Shown piece after piece: positions 15,329 to 23,504 of a stretch of DNA of 64,000 nt. This DNA comes from an uncultured Alphaproteobacteria bacterium. GTDB lineage: Bacteria; Pseudomonadota; Alphaproteobacteria; RF32; CAG-239. The stretch is taken from positions 124,001 to 188,000 of the forward strand of contig CAJTJB010000001.1 in NCBI GenBank assembly GCA_910576955.1, written 5' to 3'. The translations under genes and the position numbers were made by a program. Each line of letters starts with the position of its first letter. Positions within the stretch are counted from its first letter, which is position 1. A model generated the notes under the pieces. It saw only the letters and a program-made list of their open reading frames with translations. It was not told the DNA's origin and made no database searches.

Positions 15329-16283
15329 TGCGACCGATGGAAAGGATTTTTAACCCGATACAGCTTTTGCAATGGGCGGGGGTGTCGTTCATACAAATTT
15401 TATTGGGGTATAGCTCGTAAAGTTTGCAATATTCGCGGTCAGTCACATTCGGCATAACGACATTTGCGCCGGCTTTGAGCGCTTGGAGGCGACCGTCCGG
15501 CGCAAGGCTTTCCATTGCCGTGGTGGCAGGAATATTGATATCGGGCAGCAGCAGGCGCATTACCGCCATTGTGCGCAAGGCGAGGTTCAGCGTACCGCCC
15601 TTTTCTTTTGCCAGCGGCGTTTCAGGATGAGGGATAAACGGTCCGATGCCCGCCATATCTACGCCCAAGTCTTTTAAAAATAACAAGTCTTCGGCTATAC
15701 TCTCAACGCTCTGTTCAGGCAGCCCGACCATTATGCCAGAACCGAGCTCATACCCCAGTTCCTTAATTGCGAGCAGGCATTCATAACGATGTTGCCAGCT
15801 CATATCGGGGTCAAGCTTATGGTATAACTCTTTATCTGTGGTTTCAATCCGCATCAGATAACGGTCTGCGCCGGCGGTGCGAAAGGCTTTGTATTCCGCA
15901 TATGTCCGCTCGCCGATGCTCAATGTGACGGCGACATCAAACTTTTTTATCGCCTCAATAATGCGGCACATCCGGTTGGTATCATAATACATATCTTCAC
16001 CGGATTGCATTACAATTGTTTTAAAGCCGAGGTTGGCGGCACGGCGGGCAGTTTCGATTATTTCCTCTTCGCTCATCCGGTAGCGGCAGGCTTTTGCATT
16101 GCCGCGGCGAATACCGCAATAAAGGCAATTGTTGCGGCAGATGTTTGAAAACTCTATCAGCCCGCGCAGGTGCACCTCATCGCCAACGTATTGCTTGCGC
16201 ACAAGGTCTGCTTTATCAAACAAGGTTTGCTGATGTTCTTCGTCTTTGAGCAGAGCTGCAATCTCGCCTTTAGTCAGCGGCAT
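15294..16283 (-). CDS. hydE: [FeFe]-hydrogenase maturase HydE (radical SAM)
   Basis: Radical-SAM enzyme acting in assembly of the [FeFe]-hydrogenase H-cluster. The CX3CX2C cluster motif is CRNNCLYCG, preceded by DEVHLRGLIEFSNI, which is characteristic of HydE; YRMSEEEIIETARRAANLGF and MRIETTDKELYHKLDP follow, and ATTAMESLAPDGRLQALKAGANVVMPN is the usual C-terminal part. I take the ATG at 16283 (RBS GAGGGAA, 329 aa); it overlaps the 3' end of mnmA by 14 bases, so the two are coupled. No HydF, HydG or hydrogenase gene is in the window. Confidence 0.9.
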   Translation of the reverse strand: MPLTKGEIAALLKDEEHQQTLFDKADLVRKQYVGDEVHLRGLIEFSNICRNNCLYCGIRRGNAKACRYRMSEEEIIETARRAANLGFKTIVMQSGEDMYYDTNRMCRIIEAIKKFDVAVTLSIGERTYAEYKAFRTAGADRYLMRIETTDKELYHKLDPDMSWQHRYECLLAIKELGYELGSGIMVGLPEQSVESIAEDLLFLKDLGVDMAGIGPFIPHPETPLAKEKGGTLNLALRTMAVMRLLLPDINIPATTAMESLAPDGRLQALKAGANVVMPNVTDREYCKLYELYPNKICMNDTPAHCKSCIGLKILSIGRTIGSGQGGHQY

Positions 16284-17361
16284 TTTGCGTTCCCTCGATA
16301 ATTCCGCCGCCCAAGACAAAATCGTTTTCATCATAAAAGACGACAGACTGTCCGGCTGCCACCGCCTTTTGTTTTTCAAAAAAGCGAATAGTTGCCGTAT
16401 CATCATCCTTTGGCGCATAGACCGCGGGAATCGGCGTTTGCGATGAGCGCAGTTTGACAAATATTTCTTTTTCGGTTTCAAACGGCGGAACAGACAGCCA
16501 CGTTAAGTCTTTAGCGGTCAGTGCAGCTTTCATCCCCTCTTCGGCATAACCCAACACAACCTCGTTTCTTTCCTTATTCAGCCCGATAACATACAGCGGA
16601 CGATCGGCACTTATTCCCAAACCGCGGCGCTGTCCGATGGTGAAATTCCAAATTCCCTGATGTTTGCCGAGAATCCTGCCGTTTTTATCGACAAAGTTTC
16701 CAACCTCCGGAGCGGTTTGCAAGATGTCGTTAATATCGCCGGTATAAAAATCTTGGCTATCGGGCTTATCGCTGACATCCAAGCCGTATTTGCGGGCAAT
16801 GTCACGCACTTTATCTTTGGTATATTCCCCGAGCGGGAGGAGGATTTTTGACAGCTGCTCCTGTTGCAGGCGGTAGATAAAATAAGATTGGTCTTTTTTA
16901 GCATCTGCCGCACGCCGGAGCTGATAACGTTTCAGGCTGTCGTTATAAGACAAGCGGGCGTAATGTCCGGTCGCGAATTTGTCAAACTCTATGCCCTCTT
17001 CTTTTGCCGAACGGGGCAGCGCCTCAAACTTTATGGTCGCATTACACATCACGCAGGGGTTCGGCGTGCGCCCCGCAAGATATTCCTGTTTGAAATTATC
17101 CAGCACCATTTTTTGGTATTGTTTAGTGCAATCGATAACGTGATATTCAATCCCTAATTTTTGACAGATTGCGCGGGCGGTTTCAATATCTTGCTCTTCG
17201 TGCGGCGAAAAACAGGCGTCTTTTTGCGCGGCAATATTAAAATGTTTTTCTTTATCCCAGATTGACATTGTGGCGCCAATCACCTCATGCCCCTCATCTT
17301 TTAAGATACAGGCGGCTACGGAGGAATCGACCCCTCCGCTCATCCCTACGAGTATTTTCAT
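16270..17361 (-). CDS. mnmA: tRNA 2-thiouridine synthase MnmA/TrmU, variant active site
   Basis: Adenylates and thiolates U34 in tRNA Lys/Glu/Gln. The PP-loop SGGVDSS lies at residues 8-14; the first catalytic region NPCVMCN (Cys at about 98 and 101) is intact, and IWNFTIGQRRGLGIS is typical. The usual second cysteine motif (SQDICF or STGICF) reads SQDFYTG, so the persulfide-carrying Cys is absent. This may mark an iron-sulfur-dependent or otherwise distinct MnmA subfamily; its overlap with hydE fits an anaerobic Fe-S setting, but that is inference. 363 aa, full length. Confidence 0.9.
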   Translation of the reverse strand: MKILVGMSGGVDSSVAACILKDEGHEVIGATMSIWDKEKHFNIAAQKDACFSPHEEQDIETARAICQKLGIEYHVIDCTKQYQKMVLDNFKQEYLAGRTPNPCVMCNATIKFEALPRSAKEEGIEFDKFATGHYARLSYNDSLKRYQLRRAADAKKDQSYFIYRLQQEQLSKILLPLGEYTKDKVRDIARKYGLDVSDKPDSQDFYTGDINDILQTAPEVGNFVDKNGRILGKHQGIWNFTIGQRRGLGISADRPLYVIGLNKERNEVVLGYAEEGMKAALTAKDLTWLSVPPFETEKEIFVKLRSSQTPIPAVYAPKDDDTATIRFFEKQKAVAAGQSVVFYDENDFVLGGGIIEGTQNAAD

Positions 17362-17484
17362 TTGGTCCTCTTTAAGTGAAAATGTGTTATAACCTTCACC
17401 AAAGAAACATAAAAATTCAAAGTTTTTACTTTCTTTGACAGCGGGAGTATAGAGAGCTTTTTTTGTTTTGGCAACAAAATTCTG

Positions 17485-17513
17485 TTTGCAATTTAAAATT
17501 TTGTCTATATACT
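17485..17513 (+). promoter_or_regulatory. Promoter of the ankyrin gene
   Basis: TTTGCA (17485-17490), 17-base spacer, TATACT (17508-17513). The leader carries an ATG (17537) in an AAAATTATG context like the leaders at 55381 and 57258. Confidence 0.5.
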
Positions 17514-17563
17514 GAACGGAACTACGAATAAAATTATGTCAAATTATTTAAATATCTATTTTT

Positions 17564-19045
17564 ATGAATCAAAAACAAAACAAACGCAATGAGCTTTTTA
17601 TTAAAGCTTGTGCCAGCGGTTTTTCGGACATTGTCACCTTTATGCTTGAGGCTGGAGGAATTGACCCGAACTATTCTGATTTCAAAGACCTTTCGGCCTT
17701 ATGGTATGCCATACACGGCGGACATCTTGACATCGCCAGAACGCTTTTGCGCCTCGACGGACTGGATGTATTGACCCTTAACACGGCAATTGAAGAAGCT
17801 CTGAAACAGGGACAAAATGACCTGATGCAGGAATTGCTGGAATATCCGAACGCCGCAACCCACTGCGCTAAAGGCAAAAAAGACGAAGAACTTTTGCGCC
17901 TTTGTGACGAGTTGCACGGGTATGACTTTGACGTGTTGACGGCGGCCATCAAAACAGGCAATGACGCTCTGGTGGAAAAAATTATTGACGCGGCTAACGT
18001 GTATATCAACCAAGAGGCGGATTTCACCCCGCTTGTGAGCGCTATTGAACGCGGTAAAGTCAATTGGGCGGCAAAACTTATCGAAAAGCCGTCGCTTGAT
18101 GTTAATGCTTGCGGAAAAATGGAAGTTCCGCCGCTGTCTGCTGCGGTGAAATATCCGGAAATCGTTAAGATGCTCCTTGCCAGAAAAGACATCAGCCTCC
18201 GGCGTAAGGACAAAAAGGGCAACACCGCACTGCACAATGCCGTTCGGGAAAACTCTTTTGAAACAGTCCAAATGCTGGTTGAATACGGCTGCAACATTGT
18301 TAATGCCGTCAATAAAGATGCTTCGTGTTTTCTCACGGAAGAAAGCCAGAAGAATCTGGCAAGCCCGTTCGGTGACACGCCGACTGCCCCCAAAGACCGT
18401 ACTTTCGGCTATCAACCTTTGTTCGGACGGCGTATTGCCAAAGGCCTTTTTGACAAGGCAGGGCTGACTGCACTGCAAATCGCGGTTGCTCTCGGACATT
18501 CCGACATTGCGGTTTATCTGATTAACGAGGCTAATGCCTGTATCGACACTCCGCTCCCCGGTGGGGTGCCGCTGCTGTTTTTGGCTATCAGCCAAAAAAT
18601 GACGGCGGTGGTTGAGGCTATTTTGCGCAGGTTGCCGTTTGAAGAGCTGGATACGGCTTTTCCGGACCCGAAAAATCAGTCCCAAAAGATAACTGCGCTT
18701 CATGTTGCTTTCAGAGCTAGAGCTTTAGACATCTTCCGGTTGCTGCTCAAGTATCCGACAGATGTCAACTACGGGCAATGCTCCGAAACGCGGGATGACG
18801 TTATGAAAGGGACAATCCTCGGCGAGGTCTTTTATTGTCACAGACACTATGAAAATGTCTTTGACTATATGGAGGCCTTATTGAAAAGGTCGGATTTGAA
18901 TGTGTACATCTGCACGGATTCGCCCATTGACAGCAGAACCGTCTTTCAGATTATGTCGGAGGAAAAGTCTGAATTTTTGGACTATCGTCCGAGTGATGAT
19001 CGCGAAGCAAAGGAGCCTAACAATGGTTATTGCTGGCATTGCTAA
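17564..19045 (+). CDS. Ankyrin-repeat protein
   Basis: 493 aa composed of degenerate ankyrin repeats, for example LFIKACASGFSDIVTFMLEAG, DLSALWYAIHGGHLDIARTLL, KKGNTALHNAVRENSFETVQ and GLTALQIAVALGHSDIAVYL. No signal peptide, membrane span or enzymatic domain. Ankyrin arrays bind protein partners; in host-associated bacteria some are secreted effectors, but nothing here shows secretion. There is no Shine-Dalgarno; the promoter and AT-rich leader resemble those of the genes at 55407 and 57284. Monocistronic with a terminator. Confidence 0.85.
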   Translation: MNQKQNKRNELFIKACASGFSDIVTFMLEAGGIDPNYSDFKDLSALWYAIHGGHLDIARTLLRLDGLDVLTLNTAIEEALKQGQNDLMQELLEYPNAATHCAKGKKDEELLRLCDELHGYDFDVLTAAIKTGNDALVEKIIDAANVYINQEADFTPLVSAIERGKVNWAAKLIEKPSLDVNACGKMEVPPLSAAVKYPEIVKMLLARKDISLRRKDKKGNTALHNAVRENSFETVQMLVEYGCNIVNAVNKDASCFLTEESQKNLASPFGDTPTAPKDRTFGYQPLFGRRIAKGLFDKAGLTALQIAVALGHSDIAVYLINEANACIDTPLPGGVPLLFLAISQKMTAVVEAILRRLPFEELDTAFPDPKNQSQKITALHVAFRARALDIFRLLLKYPTDVNYGQCSETRDDVMKGTILGEVFYCHRHYENVFDYMEALLKRSDLNVYICTDSPIDSRTVFQIMSEEKSEFLDYRPSDDREAKEPNNGYCWHC

Positions 19046-19057
19046 TCTTTTTCTAAA

Positions 19058-19090
19058 AAAAACGGAGCTGATTTTCAGTTCCGTTTTTTT
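19058..19090 (+). terminator. Terminator of ankyrin gene
   Basis: ACGGAGCTG/CAGTTCCGT stem with ATTTT loop, flanked by A and T runs; may work in both directions between convergent genes. Confidence 0.85.
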
Positions 19091-19101
19091 GTTTCCGTAT
19101 G

Positions 19102-19884
19102 TTACCAACGAGATGCAATCTTTTGCATTAACTTTTCAAACAGCGCCTTGCGGGACGGCTCTTCCGCTTCAAGGGCGGCAACGACCTTTTCCGCACGCGC
19201 TTTTTCCGGACGGCGGTCAAACAAAATCCGGCGCAGGCTTTCGCCGCTGTCTTCAATATGCAATCCCGAAGCAATCGCTATTCCTTTGCCGTGTTGCTGC
19301 ATTACCGCGGCAGGCAGTCTCTTGCCGTTTAATTCATATTCCGCCAAAATCTGCAGAGAACTTTCGCCCGCAGGCTTAAAATACGGACCGCCGTGATAGC
19401 TTGCAATATGCCGCTCATTATCTGCCGACCACAGTACCCTGACCGGTGCAATGGAATTAAAATCCATTGTATACGGGCTGATGCCCAACTCTTTATACAG
19501 CGTTCCTATTGCGTCGGCATCTATCAAATTAAGCCCGCATTCCTGTATAATGCACAGTTCCTTGACATCGGTTTCAAAATAGACCTTGCGGCTTGCATAA
19601 TACGCACCGGCGCAAATGCCGAAATATATGCCGCCGTTTTCAACATATTCGGCAATTTTTTTATTGCCCTGAACTTTTAGCTTTTCGATATACGGCGTGG
19701 CACGCCCGCCCGGCATAAAAAACGCTAAAACTTCCGCATTCAAGCTGTTTTCGTTCACAATCCCTTTCGCGTCGGTCGTATCAACACAGACTCCCGAGGG
19801 CGCAAAATATTCCGTCAGGCTGCGCTGCAAGCTGCCGATATCGTTAGTGCCGTAATCGCAATATATCAAAATCTTATTTCTCAT
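19102..19884 (-). CDS. Biotin-protein-ligase N-terminal-like (BPL_N) amidotransferase-fold protein
   Basis: 260 aa. Fits the BPL_N family: ILIYCDYGTND start, LAFFMPGGRATPYIEKL, and the nucleophile-elbow-like GICAGAYYA with a Cys near residue 92, then a conserved YHGGPYF. The fold is that of class I glutamine amidotransferases, and an unidentified hydrolase or amidotransferase activity is likely; no biotin ligase catalytic domain is attached. It starts 11 bases after the HD-domain gene ends, on the same strand. Confidence 0.8.
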   Translation of the reverse strand: MRNKILIYCDYGTNDIGSLQRSLTEYFAPSGVCVDTTDAKGIVNENSLNAEVLAFFMPGGRATPYIEKLKVQGNKKIAEYVENGGIYFGICAGAYYASRKVYFETDVKELCIIQECGLNLIDADAIGTLYKELGISPYTMDFNSIAPVRVLWSADNERHIASYHGGPYFKPAGESSLQILAEYELNGKRLPAAVMQQHGKGIAIASGLHIEDSGESLRRILFDRRPEKARAEKVVAALEAEEPSRKALFEKLMQKIASRW

Positions 19885-19895
19885 AAAAAATATGC

Positions 19896-20411
19896 CTATT
19901 TTTGAATATCGTTTAAAATTGCCTTGCCCAGAATCGTCCGGATTTCCGAAGCGGCAGAGTTGCGGAACTCGCTTAAATCTTTTTCAGGGAATTTCTTTTC
20001 ATAATCCAGCGCTTGCACATACATATCTATTTTATCCAAATCATGCGCCAAACGCGCTTCGGGCGTCAGATTATTTTCATATTCTTCAAACAAAAGTATC
20101 GCTTCGGGAAAATCCCCCTCTTCGGCAATTTTATCCATAGCCTGTTTTTCGGCTGTCTGTTTTTGACAATACTCTTTTTCGTGTGGCGTGAGGTCGCCGA
20201 TAACGCTTTCTGCCAAATCATGGCACAAACAGAGTTTTATCACCTTATTAAAATCGTATTGCGCATCTACCCTGCCGGATAATGCAAGCGCCATCAGCGC
20301 CATTTGCCAGCTGTGTGCCGCAACCGTTTCGGGCGATTTTATATTTTCTTTTACCCAGCCGGAGCGGGAAAGGTGCTTTAATTGTTCTGAATATTCAAGT
20401 AATTTTTTCAT
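19896..20411 (-). CDS. HD-domain hydrolase (YfbR/HDDC2-like)
   Basis: 171 aa. Metal-binding signature in order: VAAHSWQMALMALAL (His), LCLCHDLAESVIGDLTPHE (His-Asp), and AHDLDKIDMYVQAL (Asp). YfbR-type proteins are 5'-deoxynucleotidases acting on dNMPs; the length and motif spacing match. Substrate assignment is by family only. Shares a strand and short spacings with the BPL_N gene downstream and the small thioredoxin-fold-like gene upstream. Confidence 0.85.
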   Translation of the reverse strand: MKKLLEYSEQLKHLSRSGWVKENIKSPETVAAHSWQMALMALALSGRVDAQYDFNKVIKLCLCHDLAESVIGDLTPHEKEYCQKQTAEKQAMDKIAEEGDFPEAILLFEEYENNLTPEARLAHDLDKIDMYVQALDYEKKFPEKDLSEFRNSAASEIRTILGKAILNDIQK

Positions 20412-20446
20412 TTGTAATCTCCTTTTCGCAGTATATGAATTTAAAT

Positions 20447-20701
20447 TTATTTTATCAACTTTAATTGCTGCAATATGCTTTTTAATTCCGCTTTGGCGGA
20501 AATGTTTTTAGCGTATACAACCTGATTGTTAAAGACAATGTGAGGCTCGCAGACTATATTTTTCATCCGTATGGCTTTGGGTTCACTTATGCGTTGAATT
20601 TCAAAACAACGGTTATCCTCTGACAGCACCTCGTAAATCAGGCTATATATTTGCTCATATGCAGCGTGTTTTTTGTTACAGTATATTTTAATGTTTATCA
20701 T
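20447..20701 (-). CDS. Small thioredoxin-fold-like protein, 84 aa
   Basis: Begins INIKIYCNKKHAAYEQIYSLIYEV, the beta-alpha start of a thioredoxin-like fold, and continues with VCEPHIVFNNQVVYAKN, which resembles the cis-Pro/beta hairpin part of Thioredoxin_3 proteins. The usual CxxC is reduced to a single Cys (CNKKH), so redox activity is doubtful. Not assigned to a named family. Same strand as the HD gene, 35 bases upstream of it. Confidence 0.55.
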   Translation of the reverse strand: MINIKIYCNKKHAAYEQIYSLIYEVLSEDNRCFEIQRISEPKAIRMKNIVCEPHIVFNNQVVYAKNISAKAELKSILQQLKLIK

Positions 20702-20837
20702 ACATTTTTCCTCTTTCTTTATTTTCAGATAACATTACCTTATACCGGTTGTAATTATATTTAAAATAAAATGTAAAAAACCTATACTCCGTTATGTAAA
20801 ATCACAATTTTATACACAACCTATGATTGTTTTATAC

Positions 20838-20868
20838 ACAAAAGAAGGGAGTTTTCACCCCCTTCTTT
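20838..20868 (-). terminator. Intrinsic terminator
   Basis: AAGAAGGG(G)/(C)CCCTTCTT stem with TGAAAAC-type loop and CTTTTGTG tail on the minus strand, just after the stop of the His-rich secreted protein. Confidence 0.7.
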
Positions 20869-20876
20869 AATGCTTT

Positions 20877-21575
20877 TTACAGGCTGTAAGATGCCTGATT
20901 GCCGTATTCATCATAAAAACGGATTAGCGCGCAACCGTTGCCCACAGACACATCGACGCTGGTGTAGCCAACGTTGTATACGATATTTTGATTCACATAT
21001 AAATCAAGATTCGTATATTGGTTGCCGATTCGTATTTGCAACATACCGTTATACCGCGTAAACGACATATTGCCGATGTCCAGACGCGTCGGCGCATTCA
21101 TCGCTCCCCAGATGTAATATCCCAACATACTGTCAAAAAAGCGGTTGTGATAGTGCCGGTGGCAGATAAAACGGTTTCTGTAGCCTCCCCAGGTATACCA
21201 GTACCAGTCATTAAAATAACATTGATGGCTGTGGTGGTAATAACTGTGGTGGTGACGATATACCGGTGCGGGCCTGTGGTAATAAACCGGAGGTGCCGGA
21301 CGGTGATACCGTTGCGGATGGCGATAGTTCCTGTCGTATGAACCGTTATGGCGGGGCGCTTCCCGCTGGCGGCTGTAACCGGAACGCTGCGGCGGATTAT
21401 GTCGGGGCGATACAGACTGCGGACGGCGGGAAGGACGGTTGTTCTCTCCATGACGGTATCCGGAGCGTTGTTCGGTACGATGTCCGCGGCGGCTTTCTGA
21501 CCGTTCTCTTTGCGCGTAACCTTGAACTGCAAAGAGCATCATAACCAAGGTTATGATCAGCATTTTCTTTTTCAT
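20877..21575 (-). CDS. His/Arg/Tyr-rich secreted protein
   Basis: 232 aa. Signal peptide (residues 1-21, ending VQGYA). The next 100 residues are low-complexity, rich in Arg, His, Pro and Tyr (for example HRPAPPVYYHRPAPVYRHHH). The C-terminal 100 residues look folded, with alternating hydrophobic strands (LDIGNMSFTRYNGMLQIRIG, DVSVGNGCALIRFYDEYG). The His clusters could bind metal, which is inference. Similar RxxHxH-rich periplasmic proteins occur in many proteobacteria without known function. Confidence 0.7.
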   Translation of the reverse strand: MKKKMLIITLVMMLFAVQGYAQRERSESRRGHRTEQRSGYRHGENNRPSRRPQSVSPRHNPPQRSGYSRQREAPRHNGSYDRNYRHPQRYHRPAPPVYYHRPAPVYRHHHSYYHHSHQCYFNDWYWYTWGGYRNRFICHRHYHNRFFDSMLGYYIWGAMNAPTRLDIGNMSFTRYNGMLQIRIGNQYTNLDLYVNQNIVYNVGYTSVDVSVGNGCALIRFYDEYGNQASYSL

Positions 21576-21655
21576 AAATATATGTATTTAATTTTGTTCT
21601 GCGAACAGAATATCATTTTTTTATGAAGATGTCCAGTATTTTATATAAAAAAAGA

Positions 21656-21781
21656 TTACAGCCAAAAGCCGAACAAGGCTGCTATAACGGCAACAGGAAG
21701 CGCTAATATGACCAACACACCTTTCAGCCCCATTTTTTTGAAAGCCAAGCGAAACAAATATATACTCATCATCGTGGTCAT
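21656..21781 (-). CDS. Small membrane protein, 41 aa
   Basis: ATG at 21781, TAA at 21656. Sequence starts MTTMMSIYLFRLAFKKMG and ends with one hydrophobic helix (GVLVILALPVAVIAALFGFW). An AAGG element lies about 14 bases upstream, further than ideal. It occupies the gap between apt and the His-rich protein on their strand. No family recognised; coding call rests on hydrophobicity and length. Confidence 0.45.
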   Translation of the reverse strand: MTTMMSIYLFRLAFKKMGLKGVLVILALPVAVIAALFGFWL

Positions 21782-21856
21782 ATAAAAATAAACCTTATAA
21801 AATTACAAAAACAGCGGCAGAGTAACTGATATTTTTTTTAATGTCAACTTTATTTT

Positions 21857-22375
21857 TTAACACCGTATCAAACTATATACCGGCACTGGCAACGCGGCGT
21901 TTGCAGAGAGCTCTTTAAATTCTATCAAAAACAACCCGCCGACTGCTTTCGCCCCCACCTTGTTGACTAATCGGGCGGCGGCTTTTACCGTGCCTCCGGT
22001 TGCGAGCAAGTCATCCACCAGCAACACCCTTTTGCCGGGTTCGATTGCGTCTTTATGCATTTCCAGCGCATCCGTGCCGTATTCTAGGCTGTATTCCTGC
22101 CGGACGACTTCTGCCGGAAGCTTTCCGGGCTTGCGGATAAGCACCAGCCCTGCGCCCATTTTACAGGCTAACGGCGCGCCAAACAAATAACCGCGGCTTT
22201 CGATGACGGCAATATAATCTATATCCAAACCTTTAACCATTTCATACATATTATCAATAATACTTTGAAAAACTTGCGGATTTTTCAGGGCTGTCGTGAT
22301 GTCTTTAAACATTATGCCCGGTTTCGGAAAATCTGGAATGTTGCGGATATGAGATAAAATTTCTGCCGGCGTCAT
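21857..22375 (-). CDS. apt: Adenine phosphoribosyltransferase
   Basis: Salvages adenine to AMP using PRPP. The PRPP-binding motif VLLVDDLLATGGT is near residue 125; IPDFPKPGIMFKDITTAL, AVIESRGYLFGAPLA and VLIRKPGKLPAEV are diagnostic for Apt. The frame extends upstream, but the ATG at 22375 has AAGGAA in place and gives the standard 172-residue enzyme. Separated from a PRTase-like gene upstream by a terminator. Confidence 0.95.
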   Translation of the reverse strand: MTPAEILSHIRNIPDFPKPGIMFKDITTALKNPQVFQSIIDNMYEMVKGLDIDYIAVIESRGYLFGAPLACKMGAGLVLIRKPGKLPAEVVRQEYSLEYGTDALEMHKDAIEPGKRVLLVDDLLATGGTVKAAARLVNKVGAKAVGGLFLIEFKELSANAALPVPVYSLIRC

Positions 22376-22467
22376 GGCTAATTCCTTATTATGCTTGCGA
22401 TTGATTTTATTTATATATTTCAGGGCAGAAATGTCAATCATATTTACGTTTTTTGTTCTTATATATA

Positions 22468-22497
22468 CAAAAAGACCGGTATTTTGAATACCGGCCT
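22468..22497 (-). terminator. Intrinsic terminator
   Basis: Minus-strand hairpin CCGGTATT/AATACCGG around a short loop (GGCCGGTATT…ATACCGGTC) followed by TTTTTG; ends the transcript of the gene at 22551-23027. Confidence 0.85.
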
Positions 22498-22550
22498 GTT
22501 TGTGTTTTTCTGATTATGTTGCTAAAAACTTAAGCTTTGCCGAACCCTTT

Positions 22551-23027
22551 TCAGAGCTCGTCGGTGTTAAGAAGCGCCGAGATTTCCACTCCGTGTTTTT
22601 CACCGAACTGGTTAAGCATTTCGCGACAATGCGAAACGAAACACAAAACCTGGACTTTGCAGCCGCGAGCCTTGATTGCCTCCACTTGGTCGGCCAGTTC
22701 GTGATCCGCATGGAATGTTTGCTTTATGAGCACGACGTCCTTGATGTTTGCGGCACGCATACGCTTGAGATTTTCGACATCGCCGGTTACGAGCGTTCTT
22801 ACCTGTCGGGTCTGTGCGAGTTCGTTAATCAGCTTCCCGAGGTTTTGGTTGCCGGTGGTGTAGGCGGGGATGAGTATACAAGCTTGCGGCTTAACCTTGA
22901 CTATATCAAGGACGGCAGCAACTGCCAGACTGCGGAAAGACGCGTCTGCTGACAGGCCTTTCAAATCGATTTCGATACCTTTTTCTTTTTTGGCTGCGAA
23001 TGGCGCCACTACTTCTTTTAATTCCAT
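22551..23027 (-). CDS. Phosphoribosyltransferase-like protein lacking the PRPP loop
   Basis: 158 aa. The central part (PQACILIPAYTTGNQNLGKLI, then VVLIKQTFHADHELADQVEA) has the layout of a type I PRTase core, but the acidic PRPP motif (normally DDxxxTG) reads KQTFHADHE, so ordinary PRPP binding is unlikely. Two cysteines are in VQVLCFVSHCREM. ATG at 23027; a TTGACA promoter element lies upstream near 23097-23102 on the minus strand. No firm function; it could be a regulator or a diverged enzyme. Confidence 0.55.
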   Translation of the reverse strand: MELKEVVAPFAAKKEKGIEIDLKGLSADASFRSLAVAAVLDIVKVKPQACILIPAYTTGNQNLGKLINELAQTRQVRTLVTGDVENLKRMRAANIKDVVLIKQTFHADHELADQVEAIKARGCKVQVLCFVSHCREMLNQFGEKHGVEISALLNTDEL

Positions 23028-23128
23028 AATTGTAACTTTTTATATGTGAAACATAATGATACTTTATCTTTTGGTAATTTGACAGAAACATCATCGTTTG
23101 TCAAGCACTTTTCTTAAAAATGCCGTAT

Positions 23129-23312
23129 AAAAAAAGCAGACCGGAAAATGGTTTGTTTTTCCAGTCTGTTTTCGAGTTTTATAAAGCGTCCCTGCGCGCT
23201 TTTCTATCTCTCAATAATCTATATGCAGATTTCCTGCACCTCATTATGCCCTGATTCTTGCCGTTAAGCTAATCCGGCATAAAAACAATTTTCAGCCAGA
23301 GGAAGGCTGAAA
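23129..23312 (-). ncRNA. Candidate stand-alone small RNA F with terminator
   Basis: Minus strand: a TATTAT -10 (23324-23319) is followed at about +1 by hairpin TTTCAGCC/GGCTGAAA (23312-23290). Then come GCCG/CGGC and TGCAG/CTGCA hairpins, an AAAGCG/CGCTTT hairpin, and a strong terminator (CAGAC…GGAAAA with TTTTCC…GTCTG, 23168-23137, then seven T). No ORF fits. It does not match the pseudoknot order of copies A-E, although the promoter-to-first-hairpin geometry is the same. I do not recognise it as 6S, SRP or tmRNA. Confidence 0.55.
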
Positions 23313-23504
23313 CACCATATAATACGCTATAATAGTATATCAGTAATATTAAAAATTCGTTATTAAGTCAGCACAAAAAAAATTTGCTTACAAGCAAAAA
23401 AACATTTTATTATACACTTATTTTAAGTGCTTTTTTTAAATGCCTTGGCACATAACAAAAAGCACCTTGAACAAGGCGCTTCAAATAAAATCGTGTGGAT
23501 AATT
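23313..23504. other. AT-rich spacer, no gene seen
   Basis: Between candidate RNA F and radC the sequence is AT-rich, with short homopolymers and the inverted pair TTGCTTAC/GTAAGCAA near 23382 (TTTGCTTACAAGCAAA). No coding or tRNA signal. Confidence 0.5.

Noticed and set aside
17671..18703. Two long antisense frames within the ankyrin gene
   Set aside because: They are low-complexity shadows of the repeat protein without start signals or domain patterns.
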